Shown: in pieces, positions 21,793-31,594 of the stretch | Layout of the letters: each line of letters starts with the position of its first letter | Numbering within the stretch: position 1 is the first letter of the stretch | Source: Pseudomonadota bacterium | Lineage (GTDB): Bacteria > Pseudomonadota > Gammaproteobacteria > Steroidobacterales > Steroidobacteraceae | Reading direction: 5' to 3' | Assembly (NCBI GenBank): GCA_026398735.1 | Contig: JAPLSH010000019.1 | Coordinates: 25,304-89,303, forward strand | DNA length: 64,000 nt | The notes under the pieces: generated by a model | What the model was told of the DNA's origin: nothing | Database searches by the model: none | The model's input: only the letters and a program-made list of their open reading frames with translations | Made by a program: the position numbers and the translations under genes

Positions 21793-22907
21793 AGTATCGC
21801 CTTGGGATAAGAGCCCACTACTCTAAACAGCGATGCACGTTGCTTGAGTGAAGCCAACGCCTTTGCGATGTGCGCTTCTTCGGCATGACCTTCGATGTCG
21901 ATGAAGAACACGTAATGCCATTTGCGCTTGCGCGAAGGCCGCGACTCAATGCGCGTCATGCTGACGCCATGCTTGGCCAACGGCTCCAGCAAACGCAACA
22001 GAGCACCCGAACTATCATCGCCAGGTGACACCATCAATGTCGTGCGATCGTCGCCGCTGGGACGCAGCAAAGAGCGGCCGATGACCAGAAAGCGCGTGGT
22101 GTTGTCGTCTTGGTCTTCGATCTTGGGTGCGATCACGCCAAGCCCATAGATCTCAGCCGCAGTCTCCCCGGCAATGGCAGCGGTACCTCGCTCATCGCGG
22201 GCACGACGCGCTCCTTCAGCATTGCTGGACACAGCCACGCGCTCGGCGTTGGGCAAGTGTTCATCGAGCCAGCCGCGACATTGTCCCAGCGCCTGCGCAT
22301 GCGCACACACACGCTGCACCGAGCCGAGATCTTTCATGCTGCCCATCAAATAATGATGAATACGCAGCTCAACCTCGCCGCAGATGTGCAGCGTGGTGTG
22401 AATGAAACGGTCGAGCGTGTTGTTGACCGTGCCCTCGGTGGAGTTCTCGATGGGCACTACGCCAAAGTCGGCATTGCCCGCCTGCACCTCGGCAAACACT
22501 TCGTCGATGGAGGCCAACGGCAGCGCACGCACTGAATGACCGAAATGCTTGAGCACTGCCGTCTGCGTGAACGTACCCTCCGGACCCAGAAAGCCGATCT
22601 TGAGCGGCTTCTCCTGAGCCAGACAGGCCGACATGATCTCGCGAAACAGACGCAACACTTCTTCGTCTCGCAGTGGACCGTCGTTACGGGCCGCTGCCAT
22701 GCGCAGCACCTGCGCCTCGCGCTCGGGCCGATAGAAATCGACCGTATGACCATCCTTGTGTTTGGACAGCCCAACCTGCTGGGCCAATCGCGCGCGATCG
22801 TTAATGAGCGCATGAATCTGCGCATCAACCGCATCGATCCGGGCGCGGATTTGCCCGATCGCTTCGGTCTTGCCTTTGGCAGGGGTCTTCTTGCGGGTGG
22901 ATGCCAT
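21789..22907 (-). CDS. pheA: bifunctional chorismate mutase / prephenate dehydratase
   Basis: IGFLGPEGTFTQTAVLKHFG; FGVVPIENSTEGTVNNTLD; SMTRIESRPSRKRKWHYVFFIDIEGH. Confidence 0.96.
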   Translation of the reverse strand: MASTRKKTPAKGKTEAIGQIRARIDAVDAQIHALINDRARLAQQVGLSKHKDGHTVDFYRPEREAQVLRMAAARNDGPLRDEEVLRLFREIMSACLAQEKPLKIGFLGPEGTFTQTAVLKHFGHSVRALPLASIDEVFAEVQAGNADFGVVPIENSTEGTVNNTLDRFIHTTLHICGEVELRIHHYLMGSMKDLGSVQRVCAHAQALGQCRGWLDEHLPNAERVAVSSNAEGARRARDERGTAAIAGETAAEIYGLGVIAPKIEDQDDNTTRFLVIGRSLLRPSGDDRTTLMVSPGDDSSGALLRLLEPLAKHGVSMTRIESRPSRKRKWHYVFFIDIEGHAEEAHIAKALASLKQRASLFRVVGSYPKAIL

Positions 22908-22985
22908 AGCCTGTGCCGTGAGTGTGCTGCGGATTAGCGCGTGAGAATAACACTGCAGGGCGCTGCCGCAGCAGCGGCGAGGACA

Positions 22986-24068
22986 TCAGCCGTGGCGGCG
23001 TTCGAACTCGCGCATGAAATCGACCAGCGCATGGACACCAGCCTGCTCCAGCGGGTTGTACAGGCTGGCGCGCATCCCGCCAACTGCCGCATGGCCCTTG
23101 AGGTTAGCCAAGCCCGCTGCGCGCGCCTGGGACAGAAACTGTGCATCGAGCGCCGGATCGGTCAGAAAGAACGGCACGTTGATCCAAGACCGGCAGTCAG
23201 ACTGAACACGGTTGCTGTAGAAGCCGCTGGCATCGATAGCGGCATACAACGTGCGCGCTTTATGCTCGTTGCGCTGGCCCATTGCCGCAAGACCACCTTG
23301 ACGGTGCAACCATTTGAAGACCAGTCCAGACACATACCAGGCCAGCGTCGGCGGTGTATTGGCCATCGAATCGCTACCGGCCATGGTCTGCCAGTTCCAG
23401 ATAGCTGGCGTCGCGCTGCGTGCGCGACCCAACAGCGACTCATGCACGATCACCAAGCACAGACCCGCAGGGCCGATGTTCTTTTGGGTGCTGGCGTAAA
23501 TCACACCGAAACGACGCACATCCAGCGGCCGCGACAAGATGGATGACGAAAAATCGGCCACCAGCGGTACGCCACCGGTGTCGGGAATAAACGGGAACTC
23601 GACGCCGCCGATGGTTTCGTTGGGGCAGTAATGCACATAAGCGGCGTCGGGCCGCAGCTGCCACTGATCTTGAGCCGGCACGTGGGTATAGCCCCCGTCG
23701 CGGGCATCTGCCGCAACATGCACGTCACTGCAGAAGCTGCGTGCTTCACGCACTGCCTTGGCGGACCAGTGACCGGTCACCACGTAATCTACCGCGGCTT
23801 GCGGCGCGGTTAGATTCATCGGAATGCCAGCCCACAGGCCGGTGGCACCGCCTTGCAGAAACAAGACGCGATAGTCGGACGGAACATCGAGCAAAGACCG
23901 CAAATCGGCTTCAGCCTCAGCCGCAACCTCTATGAAATCGCGGCTGCGGTGACTGATCTCCATCACCGACATACCCAAGTTGTGCCAATCGGGCAGCTCA
24001 TCACGCAACTGCTCCAGCACCTCAAGCGGCAACGTGGCGGGCCCGGCAGAGAAGTTATGTACGCGCAA
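22986..24068 (-). CDS. serC: phosphoserine aminotransferase
   Basis: HNFSAGPATLPLEVLEQ; GVIYASTQKNIGPAGLCLVI. Confidence 0.97.
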   Translation of the reverse strand: MRVHNFSAGPATLPLEVLEQLRDELPDWHNLGMSVMEISHRSRDFIEVAAEAEADLRSLLDVPSDYRVLFLQGGATGLWAGIPMNLTAPQAAVDYVVTGHWSAKAVREARSFCSDVHVAADARDGGYTHVPAQDQWQLRPDAAYVHYCPNETIGGVEFPFIPDTGGVPLVADFSSSILSRPLDVRRFGVIYASTQKNIGPAGLCLVIVHESLLGRARSATPAIWNWQTMAGSDSMANTPPTLAWYVSGLVFKWLHRQGGLAAMGQRNEHKARTLYAAIDASGFYSNRVQSDCRSWINVPFFLTDPALDAQFLSQARAAGLANLKGHAAVGGMRASLYNPLEQAGVHALVDFMREFERRHG

Positions 24069-24122
24069 GACGGCTACCGTAGGGATTGGGCAGCCACCGC
24101 GCGCGCGGCAGCCGCAACTTGA

Positions 24123-26723
24123 TCAGGCGGTGGGCGACTCGCCGTCGACAGCGGCACCCTCGATGGTGCTGCCCTCGCCGGCCTCATCGGCCAATTGATC
24201 CACACGTTCAACACCAATGAGCTGATCGCCCTCGTCGAGCTTGATCAGTTTGACGCCCTGGGTATTGCGGCCCAGCACAGAGATGCTGGACACCGCAGTA
24301 CGCACCAGCGTGCCGTTGGAACTGATGAGCATGAGCTCGTGTTCCATATTGACTTGCAAGGCTGCCACCAACGCACCGGTGCGTTCGGTGGACTGCAGAG
24401 CGATGACACCCTGACCGCCTCGGCCATGTGCCGGGAATTCTTCAAGACGGGTGAGTTTGCCCAATCCATTGGCCGATGCCGTCAGCACCAAGCCTTCGCC
24501 CACTACAACCAAGGCAATCAGCGCATGACCTTCGCCCAAGCGGATACCGCGCACACCCGCAGTATCGCGGCCCATGGCGCGCACTTCTTCCTCGGGGAAG
24601 CGGATCACTTTGCCTTCGCTGCTGAACAACAGCACTTCGGCATGCCCGTCGGTGAGCGCAACACCCACCAGTCGGTCGTCATCCCGCAGATCCACGGCAA
24701 TGATGCCGGCAGCGCGCGGGCGCGAGAACGCCGCAAGCTCGGTCTTTTTGACCGTTCCATCGCGCGTGGCCATAAACACATAGCGATCGGCATCGTATTG
24801 CTTGATGGGCAACACTGCGTTGATCTGCTCACCCTCGCCCAACGGCAAGAGGTTGACGATGGGCTTGCCACGCGAGCCGCGACCGGCCAGGGGCAGTTTG
24901 TACACATCGAGCCAATAGACTTTGCCGCGATTGGAGAAACACAGCAGCGTGTCGTGGGTATTGGCCACAAACAGCTTCTCGATGAAGTCTTCGTCCTTGA
25001 CCGCCGTGGCCGCCTTGCCGCGACCGCCCCGACGCTGCGCCTGATAGTCGGACACTGGCTGCGACTTGGCATAGCCAGCGTGAGACAAAGTGACCACAAC
25101 GTCTTGAGGCTCGATCAGATCCTTGTCGGTCAGATCAAGCTGCGTGTGGACAATCTCGGTGCGCCGCGCGTCACCGAACTGATCACGAATCTCTAGCAAC
25201 TCCGTGCGCACAACCTCTGTGAGCCGCTCGGCACGAGCAAGGATGTCGCACAGATCTGCAATGACCACCAGCAACTGGCGGTACTCATCGATGATCTTGT
25301 CTTGCTCCAAGCCGGTGAGCCGGTTGAGGCGCATGTCCAAAATGGCCTGCGCCTGAGCGTCGCTAAGCTTGTAGCTGCCGTCGGACTGAAGACCAAATTC
25401 GCTTGGTAGTCCTGCTGGCCGGGAATCAACCGCACCGGCGCGTTCGAGCATGGCCGGCACTGCACCGCCATGCCAAGTGCGTGCTACCAGCGCCGCCTTG
25501 GCCTCTGCCGCAGCAGGCGAAGCCTTGATGAGCGCGATGACCTCATCGATATTGGCCAGCGCGACCGCCAGACCTTCGAGCAGATGGGCGCGTTCGCGCG
25601 CTTTGCGCAAATCGTAAATGGTGCGGCGCGTGACCACTTCGCGACGATGACGCAAAAACGCGTCGAGCATCTCGCGCAGTGACAGCAGACGCGGGCGACC
25701 GTCCTGCAAGGCCACCATATTGATACCGAACACGGTTTCAAGCGGCGTTTGCGAGTACAGATTGTTGAGGACGATGTCGGCCGACTCGCCGCGCTTCAAC
25801 TCGATGACGATGCGCATGCCGTCTTTGTCGGACTCGTCGCGCAGGCCATCTGAAGCGATGCCCTCGATTTGCTTGTCACGCACCAGATCGGCGATGCGCT
25901 CAATAAGGCGCGCCTTGTTGACCTGATAGGGCAACTCGGTAATGACAATGCTCTGGCGGCCGGCGCGCTCCATGTCTTCGAAATGGCAGCGACCGCGGAT
26001 CGACAGACGACCTCGACCGGTGCGATAGGCCGCAACGATCTCCTGCGCGCCATTGATGATGCCGGCGGTGGGAAAGTCGGGACCCGGCACGTGCTGCATC
26101 AACCCGGCCAGCGTAATGGCCGGATCGTCGAGCACGGCCAGCAGCGCGTTGACGATCTCGTTGAGATTGTGCGGCGGGATGTTGGTGGCCATACCCACGG
26201 CGATGCCAGAGGCACCGTTGACCAGCAGGTTGGGCACTCGCGCCGGCAATACCGCAGGCTCTTGTTCGGATTCGTCGTAGTTGGGGACGAAGTCGACGGT
26301 CTCTTTGTCGATGTCGGCCAGCAAGTCATGCGCCAGGCGCGACATGCGCACCTCGGTGTAGCGCATGGCGGCCGGCATGTCGCCATCGACCGAGCCGAAG
26401 TTGCCCTGGCCATCTACCAGCAAATAGCGCATCGAGAACGACTGCGCCATGCGCACGATGGCGTCGTATACCGCCTGATCGCCGTGCGGATGATATTTGC
26501 CGATGACATCGCCGACCACGCGGGCCGACTTTTTATAAGGTTTGTTGTAGTCATTGCCCAGTTCGCTCATGGCGAACAGCACACGTCGGTGCACGGGCTT
26601 GAGACCGTCGCGGACATCGGGAAGTGCACGTCCGACGATCACGCTCATGGCGTAATCCAGGTACGACTGCCGCATCTCGTCTTCGAGGTTTACGGGCAGG
26701 ATTTCTCGGGCGATTTCCGTCAT
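24123..26723 (-). CDS. gyrA: DNA gyrase subunit A
   Basis: [47 protein letters not shown]; GyrA box [11 protein letters not shown] at 26723. Confidence 0.98.
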   Translation of the reverse strand: MTEIAREILPVNLEDEMRQSYLDYAMSVIVGRALPDVRDGLKPVHRRVLFAMSELGNDYNKPYKKSARVVGDVIGKYHPHGDQAVYDAIVRMAQSFSMRYLLVDGQGNFGSVDGDMPAAMRYTEVRMSRLAHDLLADIDKETVDFVPNYDESEQEPAVLPARVPNLLVNGASGIAVGMATNIPPHNLNEIVNALLAVLDDPAITLAGLMQHVPGPDFPTAGIINGAQEIVAAYRTGRGRLSIRGRCHFEDMERAGRQSIVITELPYQVNKARLIERIADLVRDKQIEGIASDGLRDESDKDGMRIVIELKRGESADIVLNNLYSQTPLETVFGINMVALQDGRPRLLSLREMLDAFLRHRREVVTRRTIYDLRKARERAHLLEGLAVALANIDEVIALIKASPAAAEAKAALVARTWHGGAVPAMLERAGAVDSRPAGLPSEFGLQSDGSYKLSDAQAQAILDMRLNRLTGLEQDKIIDEYRQLLVVIADLCDILARAERLTEVVRTELLEIRDQFGDARRTEIVHTQLDLTDKDLIEPQDVVVTLSHAGYAKSQPVSDYQAQRRGGRGKAATAVKDEDFIEKLFVANTHDTLLCFSNRGKVYWLDVYKLPLAGRGSRGKPIVNLLPLGEGEQINAVLPIKQYDADRYVFMATRDGTVKKTELAAFSRPRAAGIIAVDLRDDDRLVGVALTDGHAEVLLFSSEGKVIRFPEEEVRAMGRDTAGVRGIRLGEGHALIALVVVGEGLVLTASANGLGKLTRLEEFPAHGRGGQGVIALQSTERTGALVAALQVNMEHELMLISSNGTLVRTAVSSISVLGRNTQGVKLIKLDEGDQLIGVERVDQLADEAGEGSTIEGAAVDGESPTA

Positions 26724-26825
26724 TGCACTGCGGGTCCGGACAATTGACGAAGGGTAACACAACGACCGCTACAACCCTACTGTTGCAGGTGCCTTGCGCA
26801 GGGCACCTCAGGCTATACTTGGACC

Positions 26826-27545
26826 GTGACAAACCCAGCCCAATCCAGCGCCGATCCGGCCGAAATCGCCAAGTTCGACGCCCTCTCCCACCGCTTCTGG
26901 GACGAGAGCGGCGAGTTCAAACCGCTGCACCGCCTCAACCCGGTGCGTGCTGCATGGGTCGCGCAGCATTGCGCTCTCGATGGCAAGCGCGTCCTGGATG
27001 TGGGTTGCGGCGGAGGCCTGCTGGCCGAGGCACTGGCGCGCCGCGGCGCATCGGTAACGGCCATCGACCGCGCACCTGGAATGATCGATGTCGCGCGCCT
27101 GCACGCGGCAGAATCCGGCCTTGCTATCGACTACCGCGTACAAGATGCCGAAGTCTTGCTGGCAGATCCTGCACAGCGCTTTGACGTGGTCTGCTGCATG
27201 GAGATGCTTGAGCACGTAGCTGATCCGGCTTCAATGATCGCTACGCTGGGCGGCCTTCTGGCACCGGGCGGCCAGCTGTTTGTCTCCACCCTCAACCGTA
27301 CTGCCCGCGCCTTTGCCTTGGCCATTGTGGGCGCCGAGTATGTGCTGCGGCTCTTGCCGCGCGGCACTCACACCTACGAGCGCTTCATCAAACCTGCCGA
27401 GCTGGGCCACTGGGCACGCGCGGCAGGCTTGCGACTGGATGATCTAGCCGGCATTGATTACGAGCCGTTCTCGGGACGTGCAAGCCAAACCACCGACGTC
27501 GGCGTCAACTATATGGCCCGTCTGCTACCCCAGGCAGGCTCATGA
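26826..27545 (+). CDS. ubiG: ubiquinone biosynthesis O-methyltransferase
   Basis: KRVLDVGCGGGLLAEALARRGASVTAID; GTG start. Confidence 0.95.
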   Translation: MTNPAQSSADPAEIAKFDALSHRFWDESGEFKPLHRLNPVRAAWVAQHCALDGKRVLDVGCGGGLLAEALARRGASVTAIDRAPGMIDVARLHAAESGLAIDYRVQDAEVLLADPAQRFDVVCCMEMLEHVADPASMIATLGGLLAPGGQLFVSTLNRTARAFALAIVGAEYVLRLLPRGTHTYERFIKPAELGHWARAAGLRLDDLAGIDYEPFSGRASQTTDVGVNYMARLLPQAGS

Positions 27546-28219
27546 CTGCCAGCGCGATTGGCGCGGTGTTGTTTGATCTGGACGGCACGCTGCTCGACAC
27601 CGCGCCCGACATGATCATCTGCCTCAATCAGCTGCGTGCAGAGAACGGGCTTGAGGCCATCGCCTATGACATCGCCCGCACACAGGTTTCGCACGGCTCC
27701 AAGGGCTTGGTCCAGCTTGCCTTCCCGCAGCTTGAAGGTGAGCCGTTTGAGGTGCTGCGCAATCGGTTCCTCGATCTGTACAACGATCGGCTGGCGGTAG
27801 ACACCCGGCTGTTCGACGGCTGCGAGCAGCTACTGGCCACACTTGAAGCCCGCGGCATGCCGTGGGGCATCGTCACCAACAAGCCCGGCTTTCTAGCCAC
27901 GCCGCTGCTGGCCACGTTGGGGTTGGATGTACGGGCCGGTTGTGTTGTGGCCGGCGACACGCTGCCGCAGCGCAAGCCGCATCCGGCGCCGCTATTGCAT
28001 GCGGCAGCACAGCTGGGCATAGAAGCGCCGCGTTGCCTGTATGTGGGCGATGCCCAACGCGATATCCAATCAGCGCGCAGTGCCGGCATGCCGGTGCTGG
28101 TTGCGGCCTATGGCTATCTGGGCCCGGAAGACGACTCGCACAGCTGGGGCTCCGACGGCCACATCGAAACGCCGCTCGATATTCTCAGCTGGCTCAATAC
28201 AGCCAACGCCAACCTCTGA
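27542..28219 (+). CDS. HAD phosphatase, phosphoglycolate phosphatase / MupP type
   Basis: AVLFDLDGTLLDTAPDM; YVGDAQRDIQSARSAGM; downstream of ubiG. Confidence 0.9.
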   Translation: MTASAIGAVLFDLDGTLLDTAPDMIICLNQLRAENGLEAIAYDIARTQVSHGSKGLVQLAFPQLEGEPFEVLRNRFLDLYNDRLAVDTRLFDGCEQLLATLEARGMPWGIVTNKPGFLATPLLATLGLDVRAGCVVAGDTLPQRKPHPAPLLHAAAQLGIEAPRCLYVGDAQRDIQSARSAGMPVLVAAYGYLGPEDDSHSWGSDGHIETPLDILSWLNTANANL

Positions 28220-28229
28220 GTTCATTTGC

Positions 28230-28979
28230 ATGATTGATCAGCGTTTCAAGGCCCCTGCAGCCAACCTACTGGCAGGGCGCGTGATCGCCATCACCGGCGC
28301 AGGCGACGGCATCGGCCGTGCGGTAGCCATGGATGCCGCCGCACACGGCGCGCAGGTCATTCTGATCGGCCGCACGTCACGCAAATTAGAGGCAGTACGC
28401 TCCGACATTGTGGCGCTGCACGGCGAACGCGCGTTGATCGCAGTGCTCGACCTGGAAAAAGCACTGGCCGCCGACTACGACCAGTTGGCCGACGCTATTG
28501 CCAGCCAGTACGGACGACTCGACGGCTTGGTGCACTGCGCGGGTATCCTCGGCACGCTTACGCCCATCGAGCAGTACGACGTGCCCACGTGGTGCAAGGT
28601 CATGCATGTCAACGTGACTGCTGCCTTCGTGCTGACTCAAGTGTTATTGCCGCTGCTACGTCAGTCACCGTCAGCCTCGGTGCTCTTCACCTCCAGCGGC
28701 GTGGGCCGCACCGGGCGTGCCTACTGGGGCGCCTATAGCGTCTCGAAATTCGCGATCGAAGGGTTGAGTCAGGTACTGGCCGCAGAAACCAGCGGCAACA
28801 CCAACGTTCGCGTCAACGTGGTCAACCCCGGCGCCGTGCGCACACTGATGCGCCGTCAGGCGTTCCCGTCGGAAAAGCTCGAATCACTGACACTGCCTGC
28901 AGCGGTCACGCCAACTTTTTTGTGGCTGCTGGGCCCGGACTCGCTCGGCATTACCGGCGAGTCACTGGACGCCCAATAA
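28230..28979 (+). CDS. short-chain dehydrogenase, YciK-like
   Basis: VIAITGAGDGIGRAVAMDAAAHGA; YSVSKFAIEGL; ATG at 28230. Confidence 0.9.
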   Translation: MIDQRFKAPAANLLAGRVIAITGAGDGIGRAVAMDAAAHGAQVILIGRTSRKLEAVRSDIVALHGERALIAVLDLEKALAADYDQLADAIASQYGRLDGLVHCAGILGTLTPIEQYDVPTWCKVMHVNVTAAFVLTQVLLPLLRQSPSASVLFTSSGVGRTGRAYWGAYSVSKFAIEGLSQVLAAETSGNTNVRVNVVNPGAVRTLMRRQAFPSEKLESLTLPAAVTPTFLWLLGPDSLGITGESLDAQ

Positions 28980-28980
28980 C

Positions 28981-29808
28981 TTAAGTGGCAGCGGGCGTCT
29001 CAGGTGGCGCAGGCGGCGCCGGTGGCGGTGCATCAATCGCGTCGCGCAAAGACCGCAGTTCGTAATCTTCCAGCGCTCTGGCCTGACCGCGCGCCATGTT
29101 GCGCTCCAACTGCAGTGAACCAAAGCGCACCCGCAAGATGCGGCTAACGACAGCACCCTGACGCTCGAACAGCGAGCGCAGATCGCGGCCATTGGCACCA
29201 CGAGTCTCAACCAGATACCAACGATTGGCAGCCTCGCCGCCGGCAGGCTCACACGAGAGCAGCTGCAATCGTTCGCCGCTGTCGAGTTCACCCAGCATTG
29301 CCTGCTCGATCTGCTCCGGCATCAGTTCGCCACGTACGCGCAGACTAAAATCCATCTGCAGATTGCGCACGCCCCGTTGCAGAGCAGCAGCCAGTGCACC
29401 ATCAGAGGTCATGACCTCGATGCCGCCGTCCATGCGTGGCATAGGACTGACCGCAATAAATCGTTTGCCATCCCGCCGCGACAAGCGCTCTATCAAGGCG
29501 CCGCGCTCCTCGCCTTCGCGCGGTTCACTGAGCCCTTCACCCGGTGAGCGATTGCACAGAAACGTGGCGCTGCGCACTGTCGAAGCCTGTCTCACCAAGC
29601 GACCGTCAAGCTTGACTTGGTCGTTGCCAGCGGCACGACTGCCCAACTCGGCCACGTCGCCATTGATGGTGACTCTGCCCTGGCGGATCCACTCCTCGGC
29701 TTCGCGGCGCGAACCCAAGCCTGCTCGCGCCAGAATTTTCTGTACGCGCTCAGTCTCCGCAACTGGCGCAGCGGGCGGCGCACTGCGCCCAGTGTTGGAC
29801 CGCTTCAG
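28981..29808 (-). CDS. rluB: 23S rRNA pseudouridine synthase RluB (RsuA family); start proposed as CTG at 29808
   Basis: S4 motif ERVQKILARAGLGSRREAEEWI lies upstream of the ORF-track TTG (29718); frame has no ATG/GTG/TTG before the upstream in-frame stop; SD-like GGGGGAAGG precedes the CTG. Confidence 0.85.
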   Translation of the reverse strand: MKRSNTGRSAPPAAPVAETERVQKILARAGLGSRREAEEWIRQGRVTINGDVAELGSRAAGNDQVKLDGRLVRQASTVRSATFLCNRSPGEGLSEPREGEERGALIERLSRRDGKRFIAVSPMPRMDGGIEVMTSDGALAAALQRGVRNLQMDFSLRVRGELMPEQIEQAMLGELDSGERLQLLSCEPAGGEAANRWYLVETRGANGRDLRSLFERQGAVVSRILRVRFGSLQLERNMARGQARALEDYELRSLRDAIDAPPPAPPAPPETPAAT

Positions 29809-30554
29809 GTGCCTTCCCCCGCAACCACTGCGGGCGCAGGTTCTGCCTCTGAATCAAGCTCTGGCTCGACGGCCGGCTCAGCCGCGGCCTCAGCCGCAGC
29901 CTCAGCCATTGACTCGGCCGTTGCGTCGGGAGCAGCCAGCATGGGCACCGGCGTCGTGCCCACTGGAATCTCGGCAACTTCATGTTCACCGAGCGGTTCG
30001 GGCAGTGACAATTGCGGATCCAGTTCACTGAGCGCTTTGACCTCTGCCAACGGCGGCAACTGGCCGATGCTCTTGAGACCGAAGTAGTCGAGGAATTCGC
30101 GCGTCGTGCCCAGCAACTCCGGGTGGCCCGGCAGATCGCGATGACCCACTACTCGGATCCAACCGCGCTCCAGCAGCGTGCGAATGATGTTGGGATTGAC
30201 GGCCACGCCACGTACCGCCTCGATCTCGGCGCGAGTCAACGGCTGACGATAGGCAATCAGTGCCAGTGTCTCCAGCAGCGCACGCGAATACTTGACCGGC
30301 CGTTCGGGCCACAGGCGCGACACCTCGGCCGCCAACTCACGCCGCACCTGAATTCGAAAGCCCGACGCCGTCTCGCGCACCTCGATGCCACGCCCCTCAT
30401 AGTGCGTCGCAAGTTCGGCAAGCGTCTGTCGCAAAGCCTCGGGCGTCGGACGATCCAGTGCATCGAACACTGTCAGCAGCTCCTGCACCGTCAGGCTACG
30501 GCCGGCAGCAAGCAGCGCCGCTTCGACCAGGTTACGCGTATGGACCTCGCTCAT
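29805..30554 (-). CDS. scpB: segregation and condensation protein B, with Ala/Glu-rich C-terminal tail
   Basis: EAALLAAGRSLTVQELL...ALIAYRQPLTRAEIEAVRGV. Confidence 0.95.
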   Translation of the reverse strand: MSEVHTRNLVEAALLAAGRSLTVQELLTVFDALDRPTPEALRQTLAELATHYEGRGIEVRETASGFRIQVRRELAAEVSRLWPERPVKYSRALLETLALIAYRQPLTRAEIEAVRGVAVNPNIIRTLLERGWIRVVGHRDLPGHPELLGTTREFLDYFGLKSIGQLPPLAEVKALSELDPQLSLPEPLGEHEVAEIPVGTTPVPMLAAPDATAESMAEAAAEAAAEPAVEPELDSEAEPAPAVVAGEGT

Positions 30555-31594
30555 GGGGCAGTCTCCGGCGCCGTCTCGGCGCCCTCTGTGGCAGCAGGTG
30601 CCGACTCGGCACCGTCAATGTCTTCGGAATCATCTGTGTCGTCTTCAACCAAGGCCGGCTGCGATAGAGCCAGCATGGCTTCATCTTGCGCCAGCTGCGC
30701 GGACTGCTCGGGATCAAGCTCGCCCTCAATCGTGTGGGGCAATACAGCCCTGCCCTTGCGCACATGCAGGGAGGAGAACTGCTCGGCCTGCACAATGGCA
30801 ATCAGACCCTCACGCACCAGTTCCAGCAGCGCCATGAACGTAACCACCACGCCCATGCGACCTTCCTGCGGATGGAACAGCGCGCTGAACTCCACAAAGT
30901 GGGTGCCATCGAGCCGCGTGAGGATATGCGACATGCGCTCGCGCACCGACAAACGTTCCCGTCTGATGTGGTGATGGGCAAACAGCTCCGAGCGCACCAC
31001 CACTTCACGAAATGCCAAGAGCATTTCCAGCAACGTCACTTCCGGCAGCAAGCGACCGACGCGTCGCTCATCAAAGCCCGCATTGGCCACCCAATGGTCG
31101 CGATCCAATCGAGGCATCTCATCGATGCTCTCGGCAGCGCGTTTAAAGCGCTCGTATTCCTGCAGTCTGCGCACCAACTCGGCACGCGGATCTTCTTCGA
31201 TACCCTGCGCCGGATCGGTGGCGCGCGGCAGCAGCATGCGCGACTTGATCTCCGCCAAGGTCGCCGCCATCACCAGATACTCGCCTGCTAACTCCAACTG
31301 CATCTCCGTCATCACTTCGATATAACGCGTGTACTGACGCGTGATCTCGGCGATGGGAATGTCGAGAATATCCAGGTTCTGACGACGGATGAGATACAGC
31401 AGCAGATCAAGCGGTCCCTCGAAAGCATCAAGGAACACTTCCAATGCCTGCGGCGGGATGTACAGATCGCGCGGCATCTCGGTCAGCGGCTCGCCCAGCA
31501 CCATTGCAAAGGGCATTTCGACCTGACCTAAAGACGCCGCGGTTTCCGGCAGCGCCAACTCTGACTGCTGCGTATCGATAACTACCGTATTCAT
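30551..31594 (-). CDS. scpA: segregation and condensation protein A
   Basis: FEGPLDLLLYLIRRQNLDILDIPIAEITRQY. Confidence 0.95.
   Translation of the reverse strand: MNTVVIDTQQSELALPETAASLGQVEMPFAMVLGEPLTEMPRDLYIPPQALEVFLDAFEGPLDLLLYLIRRQNLDILDIPIAEITRQYTRYIEVMTEMQLELAGEYLVMAATLAEIKSRMLLPRATDPAQGIEEDPRAELVRRLQEYERFKRAAESIDEMPRLDRDHWVANAGFDERRVGRLLPEVTLLEMLLAFREVVVRSELFAHHHIRRERLSVRERMSHILTRLDGTHFVEFSALFHPQEGRMGVVVTFMALLELVREGLIAIVQAEQFSSLHVRKGRAVLPHTIEGELDPEQSAQLAQDEAMLALSQPALVEDDTDDSEDIDGAESAPAATEGAETAPETAP

Noticed and set aside
24195-25196. 333-aa + strand ORF opposite gyrA
   Set aside because: Antisense shadow; no signal or domain, and gyrA coding is unambiguous.
29881-29930. Repeat-like GCCTCAGCCGCAGCCTCAGCC tract in scpB
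   Set aside because: Low-complexity Ala/Glu coding tail of ScpB, not a CRISPR or mobile repeat.
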